Positions 26,313-35,112 are shown, counted from the stretch's first letter. The stretch: DNA of 64,000 bases from Microbulbifer litoralis (GCF_023634065.1 NZ_JALKCV010000003.1:248001-312000), one strand, 5' to 3'. The notes: generated from the sequence alone by a model not told the origin. Program-made: numbers and translations.

Positions 26313-28002
26313 CTGGATTGCGGCGCTTTGTATCGCCGTGCCGTTGCTGTCGCTGGCGCTGATCTGGAAACGGCAGCGACACAGTGTGCGGCGCCTGGCG
26401 GCGTCGGCTCTGCAGTTGGCAATCTGGGTGCTGGTATGGGCGCTGTGGCAGCCACCGGCGCTGCTGCCAGCGCCGCAGCGGGCGACACTGCAGGCGGACC
26501 TCGATGCCGTAGCACCGACACCCGCCTCCGCAAGCAGGTCGCTGGCGCGGCCGGAAGTCGCGCAACTCGAGCGCCTGGCCCTCGACACCGGACTCGAGCG
26601 CGATGCGCTGCGCGATCTGCCGCCGGTGCGCCTGGAGATGGCCCGCCCCGCACAAACCGCCCCGAGCGACAGATCCGCCCGCTGGCCGCGGCAACTGCAT
26701 CTGGGCGAGCCGCTGCACATCGCGGTTACCGGCATCGAACCCGGCACCCGCGTCAGCCTGGAAGATCCCTTCGGCGCGGTGGTGGACTCTGCCGACAGTA
26801 CCGACGGCGGCAGCGCGCAGCTGCGGGACACACCAAAACTGGCTGGGCGCTGGCTCTACCGGCTGCGTATCGACGGCGCCGCCGGCGAGGCGCGACAACC
26901 GGTGCCGGTGACCGTGCACGGGGCCGAGCGCCCGGCGGTGCTGCTGTGGCTGGCGCGCGCGGATTTCGAGAGCGGCGCCCTGTCGCGCTGGCTGCGCCAG
27001 TCCGGTGTGCGCTCGCAGGTGATTACCCGCCTGGCGCCGGACGTTGTGCGGCGGCAGTCCTATAACGGTCTCGAGAAGGTCCCCGACAACCCGCTGGATC
27101 CCGACGGCCCCTTCGACCTGCTGATCCTGGACAGCCATCTGTGGCCGCAATTGAGCCGGGCGCAACGGGCACGGCTCGGGGAAATCACCGCGGAGAAATC
27201 CCTGCTGTGGCTGGTGGGTGCGGACAGCCCGGCGGGCTTCCTGGACTATGCCCGCACCCGCGGTATGGCGCTGCGGGCGATCGCACCCGTGGAGAGCGGC
27301 AGTCCGCTGCCACAGCCACCACAGGAAGTACCACCGCTGCTGCTGACCGGCTACCAGCCGCAGCGGCCCCAGGCCGGCGATATCACGCTGCACAGCCGCG
27401 CCGGTACCGCCTACTGGGCCCGCAGCAACGGCAGTCTTTCCGAGGGCTTTGTGCTGTTCGACCGCAGCCACCGCTGGCTCACCACCGGCCACGCGGCGGA
27501 ATTTGCCCGCCTGTGGAAAACCCTGCTCGATCGCCAGTTGGCCCACCGCGGCGGTCGCGCGCCGCTGTCGCTGCAGAATCCACTGCCGCGCGCCGGGCGG
27601 CGCATGACACTGTGCAGCCCGGAACTCGACGGCAGCGTGCAGCTGACTCCGCTGGAAAATCGCAGTAGCGACGAGGATTCATTGAACGGCGTACCGGCCC
27701 CGAACAACGCGGACGGCAACTGCTACAGCTACTGGCCGCCGCGGGCGGGCTGGTACGGACTGACCGGGGAAGGAAACGCGGAGGCCGGCAGGGCCTTCTA
27801 TATCTTTGCCGAACAGGACTGGCCCCGGTGGCAGGCACATCTCGCCAGCGCCGACAGCCGCCAGATGGCCACCGCACGCCTGGGACCGCCGTCGGGCAGC
27901 GGCGACACACGCACACCGCTGCCGCGGCCCTGGATCGCGCTGGCGCTACTGTTGCTGTTGTCGCTGACCTGGCTGCTGGAACGAAGAACGCTGAAGAGTT
28001 AG
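26305..28002 (+). CDS. Membrane protein, last gene of the MoxR/DUF58 operon, unknown function
   Basis: 565 residues. The ATG at 26305 overlaps the previous gene by 8 bp. Helices near residues 4-20 and 32-50 precede a large soluble portion. A single C-terminal helix (PWIALALLLLLSLTWLLERR) ends the protein. The segment around FDLLILDSHLWPQLSRAQRA and LLWLVGADSPAGFLDYART looks like the glutamine-amidotransferase-like alpha/beta fold found in BatA/DUF4159-type operon proteins. I do not recognise a named family. It is the last plus-strand gene before a convergent lipocalin. Confidence 0.8.
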   Translation: MNSWIAALCIAVPLLSLALIWKRQRHSVRRLAASALQLAIWVLVWALWQPPALLPAPQRATLQADLDAVAPTPASASRSLARPEVAQLERLALDTGLERDALRDLPPVRLEMARPAQTAPSDRSARWPRQLHLGEPLHIAVTGIEPGTRVSLEDPFGAVVDSADSTDGGSAQLRDTPKLAGRWLYRLRIDGAAGEARQPVPVTVHGAERPAVLLWLARADFESGALSRWLRQSGVRSQVITRLAPDVVRRQSYNGLEKVPDNPLDPDGPFDLLILDSHLWPQLSRAQRARLGEITAEKSLLWLVGADSPAGFLDYARTRGMALRAIAPVESGSPLPQPPQEVPPLLLTGYQPQRPQAGDITLHSRAGTAYWARSNGSLSEGFVLFDRSHRWLTTGHAAEFARLWKTLLDRQLAHRGGRAPLSLQNPLPRAGRRMTLCSPELDGSVQLTPLENRSSDEDSLNGVPAPNNADGNCYSYWPPRAGWYGLTGEGNAEAGRAFYIFAEQDWPRWQAHLASADSRQMATARLGPPSGSGDTRTPLPRPWIALALLLLLSLTWLLERRTLKS

Positions 28003-28051
28003 TGGTTCGCTCGCACAGTCAGGTAACCAATACGCCACTCGCGCGTATTTC

Positions 28052-28594
28052 TCACAAATCTCCCGCGGCGGCCCCGGACTGTTCGACAAAAATCAGCTGC
28101 CCGGTGGGGAAGCCCAGCTCCGCGGCGCGGCGCACCAGCCGCTCGCGGGTCTCCGGCGCCAGTTGCGGGGAGCGGGAGAGTATCCACAGGTATTCGCGGT
28201 TGTAGCCGCTGACCAGCGCATAGCGATAGTCGCTGTCCAGCTCGATAATCACGTAGGACGCATAGAAGGGCCCGAAGAAGGACACCTTGAGGTGGCCGCT
28301 ATTCTCGTCGCCGGCAAACACCGCGCGACCCTCCGCCTGCTGCCACTCGCCTTCCCGCGCATCGTAACCGCGGTTGATCACCCGCACCGAGCCATCCGGG
28401 TTCAGGCTGTAGTCCGCCGTGACCCGCGTCAGGCCGCGTTCGAACGAGTGATCCAGGCGCGCGATTTCGTACCAGCGGCCGAGATAGGGCTGCAGCCGGA
28501 AATCCTGCACCGGCGTCACCCCCTCGGGAACGCCGGTGCAGGACGCCAGGGTAAGCGCAAACGCCGCCAGGATGAGTGGTCGCAATCTTTTCAC
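28052..28594 (-). CDS. blc: Outer-membrane lipocalin (Blc-like lipoprotein)
   Basis: 180 residues from a GTG with a near-perfect AAAGGAGGT site 6 nt upstream, which rejects the longer in-frame start at 28789. The signal peptide ends in LASC (lipobox). The bacterial lipocalin signature YLGRWYEIARLDHSFERG is followed by the expected strands (VTADYSLNPDGSVRVINRGY, GHLKVSFFGPFYASYVIIELD, YALVSGYNREYLWILSR). Blc binds lysophospholipids or fatty acids at the outer membrane. Confidence 0.94.
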   Translation of the reverse strand: MKRLRPLILAAFALTLASCTGVPEGVTPVQDFRLQPYLGRWYEIARLDHSFERGLTRVTADYSLNPDGSVRVINRGYDAREGEWQQAEGRAVFAGDENSGHLKVSFFGPFYASYVIIELDSDYRYALVSGYNREYLWILSRSPQLAPETRERLVRRAAELGFPTGQLIFVEQSGAAAGDL

Positions 28595-28659
28595 CGGGGT
28601 ACCTCCTTTCTTCCAGTCTATACGCTGCGGCCGCGCCGGCGGATCGAAACAACAGGCAC

Positions 28660-28687
28660 AAAAAAACCACCCGGATGGGTGGTTTGC
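28660..28687 (-). terminator. Rho-independent terminator of fpr
   Basis: A 9-bp stem (AAACCACCC 28664-28672, loop GGAT, GGGTGGTTT 28677-28685) is followed on the minus strand by a run of Ts. It lies about 200 bp beyond the fpr stop and before the lipocalin gene, so it separates the two minus-strand genes. Confidence 0.75.
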
Positions 28688-28883
28688 AAAAGACAACGTC
28701 ACTGGAAGTGTGTACCGAAGCGCGACAGGCGACAGGACACCGGGGTCGACACTCCGAAAACGCAATGTCCGTAGTCTCTCCCTGCGCAATCCGTCGCACT
28801 GGCGTTTCCGGAGTACCGACGCCGCTGTTCTGTCCCGGAGATGGGTAGAGCGGGCCTGCGGCCCGCTCCCGGGTCCCGAAAAA

Positions 28884-29660
28884 TTATTTCTCGACGAAGG
28901 CCCGCTCGATCACATATTCGTGGGGGATACCCGCACGGGTCTCGCTGAAGCCCCGCTCGTCCAGGATCTTGGTCAGGTCCTTCAGCATCGCCGGGCTGCC
29001 GCAGAGCATGAAGCGGTCTTCCTCGACATTCGGCTGCGGTACGCCGAGATCCTTGAAGATCTTGCCGGATGTCATCAGTTCGGTCAGGCGACCGTTGTTG
29101 CGGAAGGGCTCGCGGGTGACCGTGGGGTAGTAGAGCAGCTGGTCGCGGATCGTCTCGCCGAAGTACTCGTGCTGCGGCAGCTCTTCTTCAATCTGTTCGC
29201 GGTAGGCGAGCTCGGATACATATCGCACGCCGTGGGTCAGGATCACCTGGTCGAAGCGCTCGTAGACATCCGGATCCTTGATGATGCTCAGGAAAGGCGC
29301 CAGGCCGGTGCCGGTGGACAGCAGCCACAGGCGCTTGCCGGGCAGCAGGTGATCCGCCACCAGGGTACCGGTGGGTTTGCGGCTGACATAGATCTCGTCG
29401 CCGGGCTTGATCTTCTGCAGCTGCGAGGTGAGCGGGCCGTCCTGCACCTTGATGCTGAAGAACTCCAGCTCGTCCTCGTAGTTGGCGCTGGCGATAGAGT
29501 ATGCGCGCAGCAGCGGACGGCCGTTATCCTGCTGCAGGCCGATCATCGTGAAATGACCGTTCTCGAAGCGGAAAGCCGGGTCGCGGCTGGTCTTGAAACT
29601 GAACAGGGTGTCGTTCCAGTGATGGACGTCGAGCACCTTCTCTACATTCAAATTACTCAT
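28884..29660 (-). CDS. fpr: Ferredoxin--NADP(+) reductase
   Basis: 258 residues. The FAD-binding RAYSIAS motif is followed by the NADP-binding region with LLSTGTGLAPFLSIIKD, and the C-terminus ends EYVIERAFVEK, as in bacterial subclass Fpr. It exchanges electrons between NADPH and ferredoxin or flavodoxin and is induced by superoxide in pseudomonads. It is divergent from a LysR gene, the same arrangement as fprA-finR. Confidence 0.95.
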   Translation of the reverse strand: MSNLNVEKVLDVHHWNDTLFSFKTSRDPAFRFENGHFTMIGLQQDNGRPLLRAYSIASANYEDELEFFSIKVQDGPLTSQLQKIKPGDEIYVSRKPTGTLVADHLLPGKRLWLLSTGTGLAPFLSIIKDPDVYERFDQVILTHGVRYVSELAYREQIEEELPQHEYFGETIRDQLLYYPTVTREPFRNNGRLTELMTSGKIFKDLGVPQPNVEEDRFMLCGSPAMLKDLTKILDERGFSETRAGIPHEYVIERAFVEK

Positions 29661-29693
29661 AACTTTCTATCAACAGCTTATATGCAAATTAAG

Positions 29694-29705
29694 TCTAAAT
29701 TTAGA
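29694..29705. promoter_or_regulatory. 12-bp palindrome in the fpr-LysR divergent region
   Basis: TCTAAATTTAGA is a perfect palindrome 34 bp upstream of the fpr ATG in an AT-rich 159-bp divergent intergenic region. It could be part of the fpr promoter or a regulator half-site. The centre does not match the classical T-N11-A LysR box, so the assignment is tentative. Confidence 0.35.
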
Positions 29706-29819
29706 ACTGCTTATTCCTGATTTCTCTGGATGATTGAATTCTAGCCCTGGAAGATCTATTGGCAAAATGGGATATTTCGATATTCGTTATCGATTATTCA
29801 GATAGTTTGGAAATCCGCC

Positions 29820-30701
29820 GTGCGCTATTCCCTACGCCAACTGGAAGTCTTTCTCGCCTGCGCCCACTACGAGAACGTGAGCCGCGCGGCGGAGAGCCTG
29901 AACATGTCCCAGTCCGCCGCCTCCACCGCGCTGAAGGAGTTCGAACACCAGTTCGAGCTGCGCCTGTTCGAGCGCACCGGCAAGCGCCTGCGCATGAACG
30001 AGCTGGGCCGCCAGTTGTGGCCCCGCGCCGAGGAGCTGCTGGAACGCGCCCGCGAGCTGGAGCAGACCCTGGCCACCCACCGCGATCTGGGGCGGCTCAA
30101 GATAGGCGCTACGCTGACCATTGGCAACTATCTGGCCGCCAGCGTCATGGCCCGCTATATGGCGGAACAGCCCGGCACCCGGGTGGAGCTGGACGTGGCC
30201 AACACCGCGGCCATTGCCGAGCGGGTACTGAATTTCGAGCTGGACCTGGGACTGATCGAGGGCGAACTCAATCACCCGGACCTGGAGATGATCCCGTGGC
30301 GGGACGATGAACTGGTGGTGTTCTGCGCGCCGGACCACCCGCTGGCCGGGCGCAAGCGCCTCAGCGACAAAGACCTGTGTGCCGCCACCTGGATAGTGCG
30401 CGAACCCGGCTCCGGCACCCGCCAGACTTTCGAGCGCGGCCTGGCCGGGTTGCTGCCGGAATTGCATATCCTGCTGGAACTGCAACACACCGAGGCGATC
30501 AAGCGCGCGGTGGAAGCCGGTCTCGGAATCAGCTGCCTCTCCCGGGTGTCACTGACCGATGCACTGAAGCGCGGCTCACTGGTGGAACTGCCGGTACCGC
30601 AACGGGATTTCCGCCGCGAGTTCTATTTTGCGCTGCACCGGCAGAAATATCGCAGTGCGGGGATCGAGCGCTGGCTGGAGCTTTGTCGGCAGATGCCGTG
30701 A
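29820..30701 (+). CDS. finR: LysR-family regulator, FinR-like
   Basis: 293 residues from a GTG. The N-terminal LysR winged helix-turn-helix (LRQLEVFLACAHYENVSRAAESLNMSQSAASTALKEFE) is followed by a substrate-binding domain. The divergent fpr gene points to the FinR role of activating ferredoxin-NADP reductase under oxidative stress. The symbol rests on context rather than a direct comparison. Confidence 0.88.
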   Translation: MRYSLRQLEVFLACAHYENVSRAAESLNMSQSAASTALKEFEHQFELRLFERTGKRLRMNELGRQLWPRAEELLERARELEQTLATHRDLGRLKIGATLTIGNYLAASVMARYMAEQPGTRVELDVANTAAIAERVLNFELDLGLIEGELNHPDLEMIPWRDDELVVFCAPDHPLAGRKRLSDKDLCAATWIVREPGSGTRQTFERGLAGLLPELHILLELQHTEAIKRAVEAGLGISCLSRVSLTDALKRGSLVELPVPQRDFRREFYFALHRQKYRSAGIERWLELCRQMP

Positions 30702-30718
30702 CAGGTACACATTGTCGA

Positions 30719-30837
30719 ATGTCGGAGCGAACCCTGTTTTCACCTTTTTGCTCCACTCTTTTGTTGTTAGCTAGTTTGGTGGCGACCCTGCTAACGGCAG
30801 CCCCCATCAAGCACAAACACAAGGTTCGCCCCTACGG
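30719..30837. repeat. Imperfect inverted repeat after the LysR gene
   Basis: TCGGAGCGAACCCTGTTTTC near 30721-30741 and the reverse of CACAAGGTTCGCCCCTAC near 30818-30834 form imperfect inverted ends around about 75 bp. The GGGGCGAACC core is a common dispersed intergenic motif. A 40-codon frame inside it is not considered a gene. Confidence 0.45.
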
Positions 30838-30871
30838 ATAGCGATTGTGGTGGCTCAACGCAGTGTCGGCT

Positions 30872-32347
30872 TCAGTTTTGCTGCTGCCCCGCGCGGCGCG
30901 CGTCCAGTCGCCGGAGAAATTCCTGCATGATCAGGCGGTAGAGTTCGCGCCCCAGGTACTTGTCTTCCACGCCGCTGTCGATGGAGGGATTGTCGTTTAC
31001 CTCGATCACGTAACCCTTGCCGGCAGATTCCTTTACATCCACACCGTAAAACCCGCTGCCGATGGGCCGGGTCGCCCTGAGCGCGGCCCGCAACACGGCT
31101 TTCGGCACCTCGAACGTCGGCAGGGTGGCAAAGCTGCCACTGCTGTTTTTCTTGTTGCCGTGGTTGTAGATCTGCCAGTGGTTTTTCGCCATGTAATAGC
31201 GGCAGGCATACAGCGGCTTGTTGTTCAGCACACCGACACGCCAATCGAATTCCGTGTACAGGAATTCCTGTGCCAGCACCAGGCTGGATTCGGCAAAGAG
31301 TTCCCCCACCCTGTCCCGCAATTCCTCCTCGCTGTGGACCTTGACCACGCCGCGGGAAAAGGAACCGTCGGGAATCTTGATCACCATCGGCAGGCCCAGC
31401 TCCGCCAGCGCTTTCTGCAGACCCGACTCATCGCCGCGGTGCAGGATACAGGTTTTCGGCGCCGGTACCCGGTGGGTCGCGAACAGGTCGGCCAGGTAAA
31501 TCTTGTTGGTGCAGCGCAGGATGCTGGTCGGATCGTCCAGCACCACCAATCCCTCCGCCTCCGCTTTTTTCGCAAAGCGATAGGTGTGGTGATCGATGGC
31601 GGTGGTCTCGCGGATAAACAGCGCATCGAATTCCGACAGGCGCATATAGTCCGCGGGGCCGATCATCTCCACGGCAAAACCCAGCTCGCGGCCGGCGCGG
31701 GCAAATTTTTTCAGCGCGGCGGCATCGGACGGCGGCAGCGGCTCCTCCGGGTTGGCCAGGATCGCCAGGTCGTAGCGGCTGTTCTCGCTCTTTTTACGCG
31801 GTCGCCAGACCTGCTTGCTGAACCGGTCCAGCGCCTCCGCGAACAGTGTCTCCTCCTCGTCGCCCAGCTCCCGGTGGGAACAGATGCGCAGGTCGACAAT
31901 CTCCCAGGATTCCTCACAGGCGAGATGGATTTCCAGTACCGGACAGGCAAAGCGGTCGAACAGCAGGCGCGCCAGCGGTTGCAACGCCGGTTCCGCGCAC
32001 TGGCCGAAAAAGGACTTCACCACCATGCGACGACCGGAGTCCGCCGGCGGGCGCAGCCTGCTCAGGGCCGGCATCACCGGCGCCAGCTGCAGCTTGTACA
32101 ACTGCGGCACCGACAGGTCATTCAACGTGCGTACGCTCGGCAACACGCGGTGACTGCGGGCCTCCGCCAGCAGTGAGCAGTAGTAACCCTCCGCGCGGTA
32201 GTCGTAGTCGGCACACAGGTTGATGACCCGCACGCGCTGCTGGCGGGCCGGCAGCTGCAGGTATTCGGCGAAGGTGATGACCCGCTCGCTGGGGTAGTAG
32301 GGACCCCAGTCGCTCGGCCGGTCGATCACGATTAGCACCTGGGACAT
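30872..32347 (-). CDS. RimK-like ATP-grasp ligase with RLAN-type N-terminal domain
   Basis: 491 residues. Residues 1-200 (VLIVIDRPSDWGPYYPSE...) match the RimK-like ATP-grasp N-terminal (RLAN) region. The ATP-grasp half includes KIYLADLFATHRVPAPKTCIL, LGLPMVIKIPDGSFSRGV and a metal/ATP site in VIEVNDNPSIDSGVED. ATP-grasp enzymes of the RimK clan join amino acids to peptides or metabolites using ATP. It is divergent from a GNAT-C39 peptidase gene, with 150 bp between the starts. The pair is conserved in other proteobacteria as I recall, but the substrate is unknown. Confidence 0.88.
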   Translation of the reverse strand: MSQVLIVIDRPSDWGPYYPSERVITFAEYLQLPARQQRVRVINLCADYDYRAEGYYCSLLAEARSHRVLPSVRTLNDLSVPQLYKLQLAPVMPALSRLRPPADSGRRMVVKSFFGQCAEPALQPLARLLFDRFACPVLEIHLACEESWEIVDLRICSHRELGDEEETLFAEALDRFSKQVWRPRKKSENSRYDLAILANPEEPLPPSDAAALKKFARAGRELGFAVEMIGPADYMRLSEFDALFIRETTAIDHHTYRFAKKAEAEGLVVLDDPTSILRCTNKIYLADLFATHRVPAPKTCILHRGDESGLQKALAELGLPMVIKIPDGSFSRGVVKVHSEEELRDRVGELFAESSLVLAQEFLYTEFDWRVGVLNNKPLYACRYYMAKNHWQIYNHGNKKNSSGSFATLPTFEVPKAVLRAALRATRPIGSGFYGVDVKESAGKGYVIEVNDNPSIDSGVEDKYLGRELYRLIMQEFLRRLDARRAGQQQN

Positions 32348-32497
32348 GGGAGAATAGGCGCCTCAAAAAGGGAATGGTCGGTTGCGCGAAAGATAGTGGA
32401 AAAAAACTCATCCACCTATCTTTTTCTGACGATTTCTCCTACTCTTTTTCCGCCGCAATTTCGCGGTTCAATCAGCCGCCATCCGGCGGATGCCAGT

Positions 32498-33625
32498 ATG
32501 CCCGCGTCCCCCTATCCGCACTTTTCCATCCGCCCGGTCGGAGCCGCCGACACGCCCGCGCTGCACGCACTGGAGCAGGCCTGTTTCGACAGCGACCGCC
32601 TCAGCCGCCGCCGGCTGCGCCACTGGGTGGCGGCGGAAAACCGGGTGTTCCTGGTGGCGGAGCGGGAGGAGCAGTTGCTCGGCTATGTGCTGGTGCTGCT
32701 GCGCCGCGGCACGCGGCTGGCGCGGCTCTACTCGCTGGCCGTGGGCCCCCGAGGGCGCGGCCAGGGGATCGGCAAGGCGCTGCTGTCAGCGGCCGAGGAG
32801 GCGAGCAGCCACAGCGGCCGGCTGTTCATGCGCCTGGAGGTGGCGGAGGACAACCGCGCGGCCATCGCCCTCTACCAGCAGCTCGGCTACCGCACCTTCG
32901 GCAGCTACGCCAACTACTACGAAGACGACGGCAATGCGCTGCGCATGCAGAAGCGTATTCGCTACCGGCCGGAGAACCTGCTGAGCGCAAGGGTACCCTG
33001 GTACGGCCAGACCACCGATTTCACCTGCGGACCGGCGGCGGCGATGATGGCGATGGCGGCGCTGGACGCCGACTATCGGCCCTCGGCCAGTGAGGAGCTG
33101 GCCCTGTGGCGCGAAGCCACCACCATATTCATGACCTCCGGCACCGGCGGCTGCCACCCGATCGGCCTGGCGCTGGCGATGCGGGCGCGCGGTTTCGACT
33201 GCGCCGTCTACCTGAACCAGCGCACACCGCTGTTTGCCGACAGTGTGCGCACCCAGGCAAAACGTGCAGTCATTGCCCGCGTGGATGCGGATTTCCGCTC
33301 CGCCGCGGCAACCGCCGGCATTCCCGTCATTGAACGGGAGTTTACCCAGGAGCAGTTGCAGCAGTGGCTGGAGGAAGGGGCGCTGGCACTGTTGCTGATC
33401 AGCACCTACCGCCTGGACGGCAAAAAGGTGCCGCACTGGGTGACCCTGACCGGTATCGACGGGGAGTGTCTCTATGTCCACGATCCGGACAGCGATGACG
33501 AACAGAATCCGCTGGACAGCCGCGACCTGCCGATCGCGCGGGAGGATTTTGTCAGCATGTCGCTATTTGGCAAAGAGAAGCTGCGCACTGCGGTACTTAT
33601 CCGCAAGTCATCAAAAGACTATTGA
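32498..33625 (+). CDS. GNAT acetyltransferase - C39-like cysteine peptidase fusion
   Basis: 375 residues. Residues about 10-155 form a RimI-type GNAT domain (LYSLAVGPRGRGQGIGKALL acetyl-CoA loop, AIALYQQLGYR). Residues 165-375 form a papain-like C39 domain with Cys177 (DFTCGPAAAMMAM), His313 (VPHWVTLTGID) and Asp329 (VHDPDSD) as a likely triad. There is no signal peptide. The start at 32498 is used because the GNAT domain begins there; the longer in-frame start at 32396 adds unrelated residues. The gene is divergent from the RimK-like ligase, so the two may write and erase a peptide modification (inference). Confidence 0.88.
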   Translation: MPASPYPHFSIRPVGAADTPALHALEQACFDSDRLSRRRLRHWVAAENRVFLVAEREEQLLGYVLVLLRRGTRLARLYSLAVGPRGRGQGIGKALLSAAEEASSHSGRLFMRLEVAEDNRAAIALYQQLGYRTFGSYANYYEDDGNALRMQKRIRYRPENLLSARVPWYGQTTDFTCGPAAAMMAMAALDADYRPSASEELALWREATTIFMTSGTGGCHPIGLALAMRARGFDCAVYLNQRTPLFADSVRTQAKRAVIARVDADFRSAAATAGIPVIEREFTQEQLQQWLEEGALALLLISTYRLDGKKVPHWVTLTGIDGECLYVHDPDSDDEQNPLDSRDLPIAREDFVSMSLFGKEKLRTAVLIRKSSKDY

Positions 33626-33738
33626 CTGACCTGTCATAACTGAACAGAGCGCTGTGGAATCATCAATCGCGTCTGTCGAAGCGGCGTTAAATTTGTCAAA
33701 CTCGATCGGCGCTTTCACTATAAACAGGAGACAAAACC

Positions 33739-34344
33739 ATGATGCGCCTGATCAAACTTTTCATGGCCGCCAGTTCTATCTGGCTGGCAGCCTGTGCCGG
33801 CAACCCGATGGTTGTCAGTGCCGATCAAACAGTTACAGCCCCCGGTCCCGACAAGGCCCAGATTGTATTCATGCGCTCATCCTTCTACGGCTCGGCGATC
33901 AATGCCTCGCTGTTCGAGGTAAAGGACGAGCAGAACGAGTTTATCGGTATCATGGCGAATGGCACCAAAATCGTAAAGGAAGTAGAGCCGGGTGAACACC
34001 TGTTCATGGTGGTATCGGAAGCGGCCGACTTTATGAAAGCCGAGCTGGAAGGCGGAAAGACCTACTATGCAATGGTGACGCCGCGTATGGGTGCATGGAA
34101 GGCGCGTTTCAGCTTCCAGCCAATCAAAAAGGAAGCAGATAATGACTTCAGCACATCATCTGACGAGTTTGGCGATTGGGTGACCAACACCAAACTGGTT
34201 GAAAATTCGGAAACCTCCCTGTTATGGGCCAGGAATCATGCCGCCAGTATCGATTCCAAGCGGGATTCCTACATTGCCAAGTGGCTCTCCAAGGATGCCG
34301 ATGAAATCGCCCGCCAGACTCTGGAGGCCACTGACGGACTCTGA
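33739..34344 (+). CDS. Lipoprotein, DUF2846-like
   Basis: 201 residues. The lipobox is LAACAG after a short signal. The mature domain (IVFMRSSFYGSAINASLFEV, GTKIVKEVEPGEHLFMVVSEAADF, LEGGKTYYAMV) has the beta-sandwich look of DUF2846-type proteins. It is the first of three small lipoprotein genes in this region. Function unknown. Confidence 0.8.
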   Translation: MMRLIKLFMAASSIWLAACAGNPMVVSADQTVTAPGPDKAQIVFMRSSFYGSAINASLFEVKDEQNEFIGIMANGTKIVKEVEPGEHLFMVVSEAADFMKAELEGGKTYYAMVTPRMGAWKARFSFQPIKKEADNDFSTSSDEFGDWVTNTKLVENSETSLLWARNHAASIDSKRDSYIAKWLSKDADEIARQTLEATDGL

Positions 34345-34431
34345 CGAATCCGCGCGGGCCGGTTGAACACCGTCCCGCGTTCCATATAATCCAGTAGCCT
34401 TTCTTCACACTTTCAGCTACTGGATCAAAAT

Positions 34432-34830
34432 ATGCACTGTATTCGCTCTTCCCTGGCCATTGTTGTCACTGCCCTGCTTCTGGCGGCCTGTACCAGTAAT
34501 CCGTTGGTGAATCTGGAAAACAGAACCGTCCCCAGCCGGCTGGATGGATCGGCTCAAACGACTGAAACAGTAAAGAAAGGCATCATCGCCGGGTGCCTAG
34601 ACAAGGGCTGGACCTGCCGCGAAGTGACCCCAGGCCTGATCGAGGCTTCGATCGACGTACGCAAGCACCATGCCGAGGCCAATATCGCCTACGACACAGA
34701 GCACTACAGCATCACATACAAAGATAGCGAGTTGCTGGACTACAACAGCCACCGCAACACCATCCATAGAAATTACAACCGATGGATTGCCAATCTCGAC
34801 GCTGAAATAAAGAAGAACCTGACTCTGTAA
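34432..34830 (+). CDS. Small lipoprotein, unknown function
   Basis: 132 residues. The signal peptide ends with LLLAACTSN (lipobox). The mature part has two Cys (GCLDKGWTC) and a region VRKHHAEANIAYDTEHYSIT-YKDS, a pattern seen in small envelope lipoproteins of marine proteobacteria. It follows the DUF2846-like gene by 87 bp in the same direction. No named family claimed. Confidence 0.75.
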   Translation: MHCIRSSLAIVVTALLLAACTSNPLVNLENRTVPSRLDGSAQTTETVKKGIIAGCLDKGWTCREVTPGLIEASIDVRKHHAEANIAYDTEHYSITYKDSELLDYNSHRNTIHRNYNRWIANLDAEIKKNLTL

Positions 34831-35112
34831 TCGGTTGGTGTTGGTCCGTCATTCACGGGCCGGCAGTCCTGTCGGCATCTAGTGTGCCGTACGGGAAGTT
34901 CGCAAAGTCAGGTAACACTTCACTCACCAAATCGTCCAGCTCTGCGTTGAAAAAGCTTGCAATAACGCTGCTTTTCCAGTGCTTTCCACAGATCAAAGCT
35001 GGGTCAAGACTGCAGATACACATACAAGAGAATTGGCAGAAAAGAAATTGGGAGCGCCTGACAGCGCTCCCAAGTGACGACCTTCGCTTCGGTCAACAGT
35101 GAAGGACAACAA
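34831..35112. other. Intergenic region between convergent lipoprotein genes
   Basis: About 280 bp. It contains the minus-strand terminator at 35035-35075. A 72-codon open frame crosses that hairpin and shows no protein features, so it is not annotated. Confidence 0.5.
35035..35075 (-). terminator. Rho-independent terminator of the Sbal_3080-family gene
   Basis: A perfect 10-bp stem (TTGGGAGCGC 35048-35057 with 35064-35073, loop 6 nt) is followed on the minus strand by a TTTCTTTTCT tail. It is 40 bp past the stop of the minus-strand lipoprotein gene. Confidence 0.75.

Noticed and set aside
25858-27546. 562-residue open frame on the - strand
   Set aside because: Antisense to two coding genes of the MoxR block in GC-rich sequence; arginine/alanine-rich with no family features.
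30719-30841. 40-codon frame (MSERTLFSPFCST...)
   Set aside because: Lies within an inverted repeat, has no ribosome site and no homology pattern.
30845-32176. 443-residue open frame on the + strand
   Set aside because: Shadow of the RimK-like ligase; no start signal.
34884-35102. 72-codon frame in the intergenic gap
   Set aside because: Starts at GTG without a ribosome site and runs through a terminator hairpin for the opposite strand.
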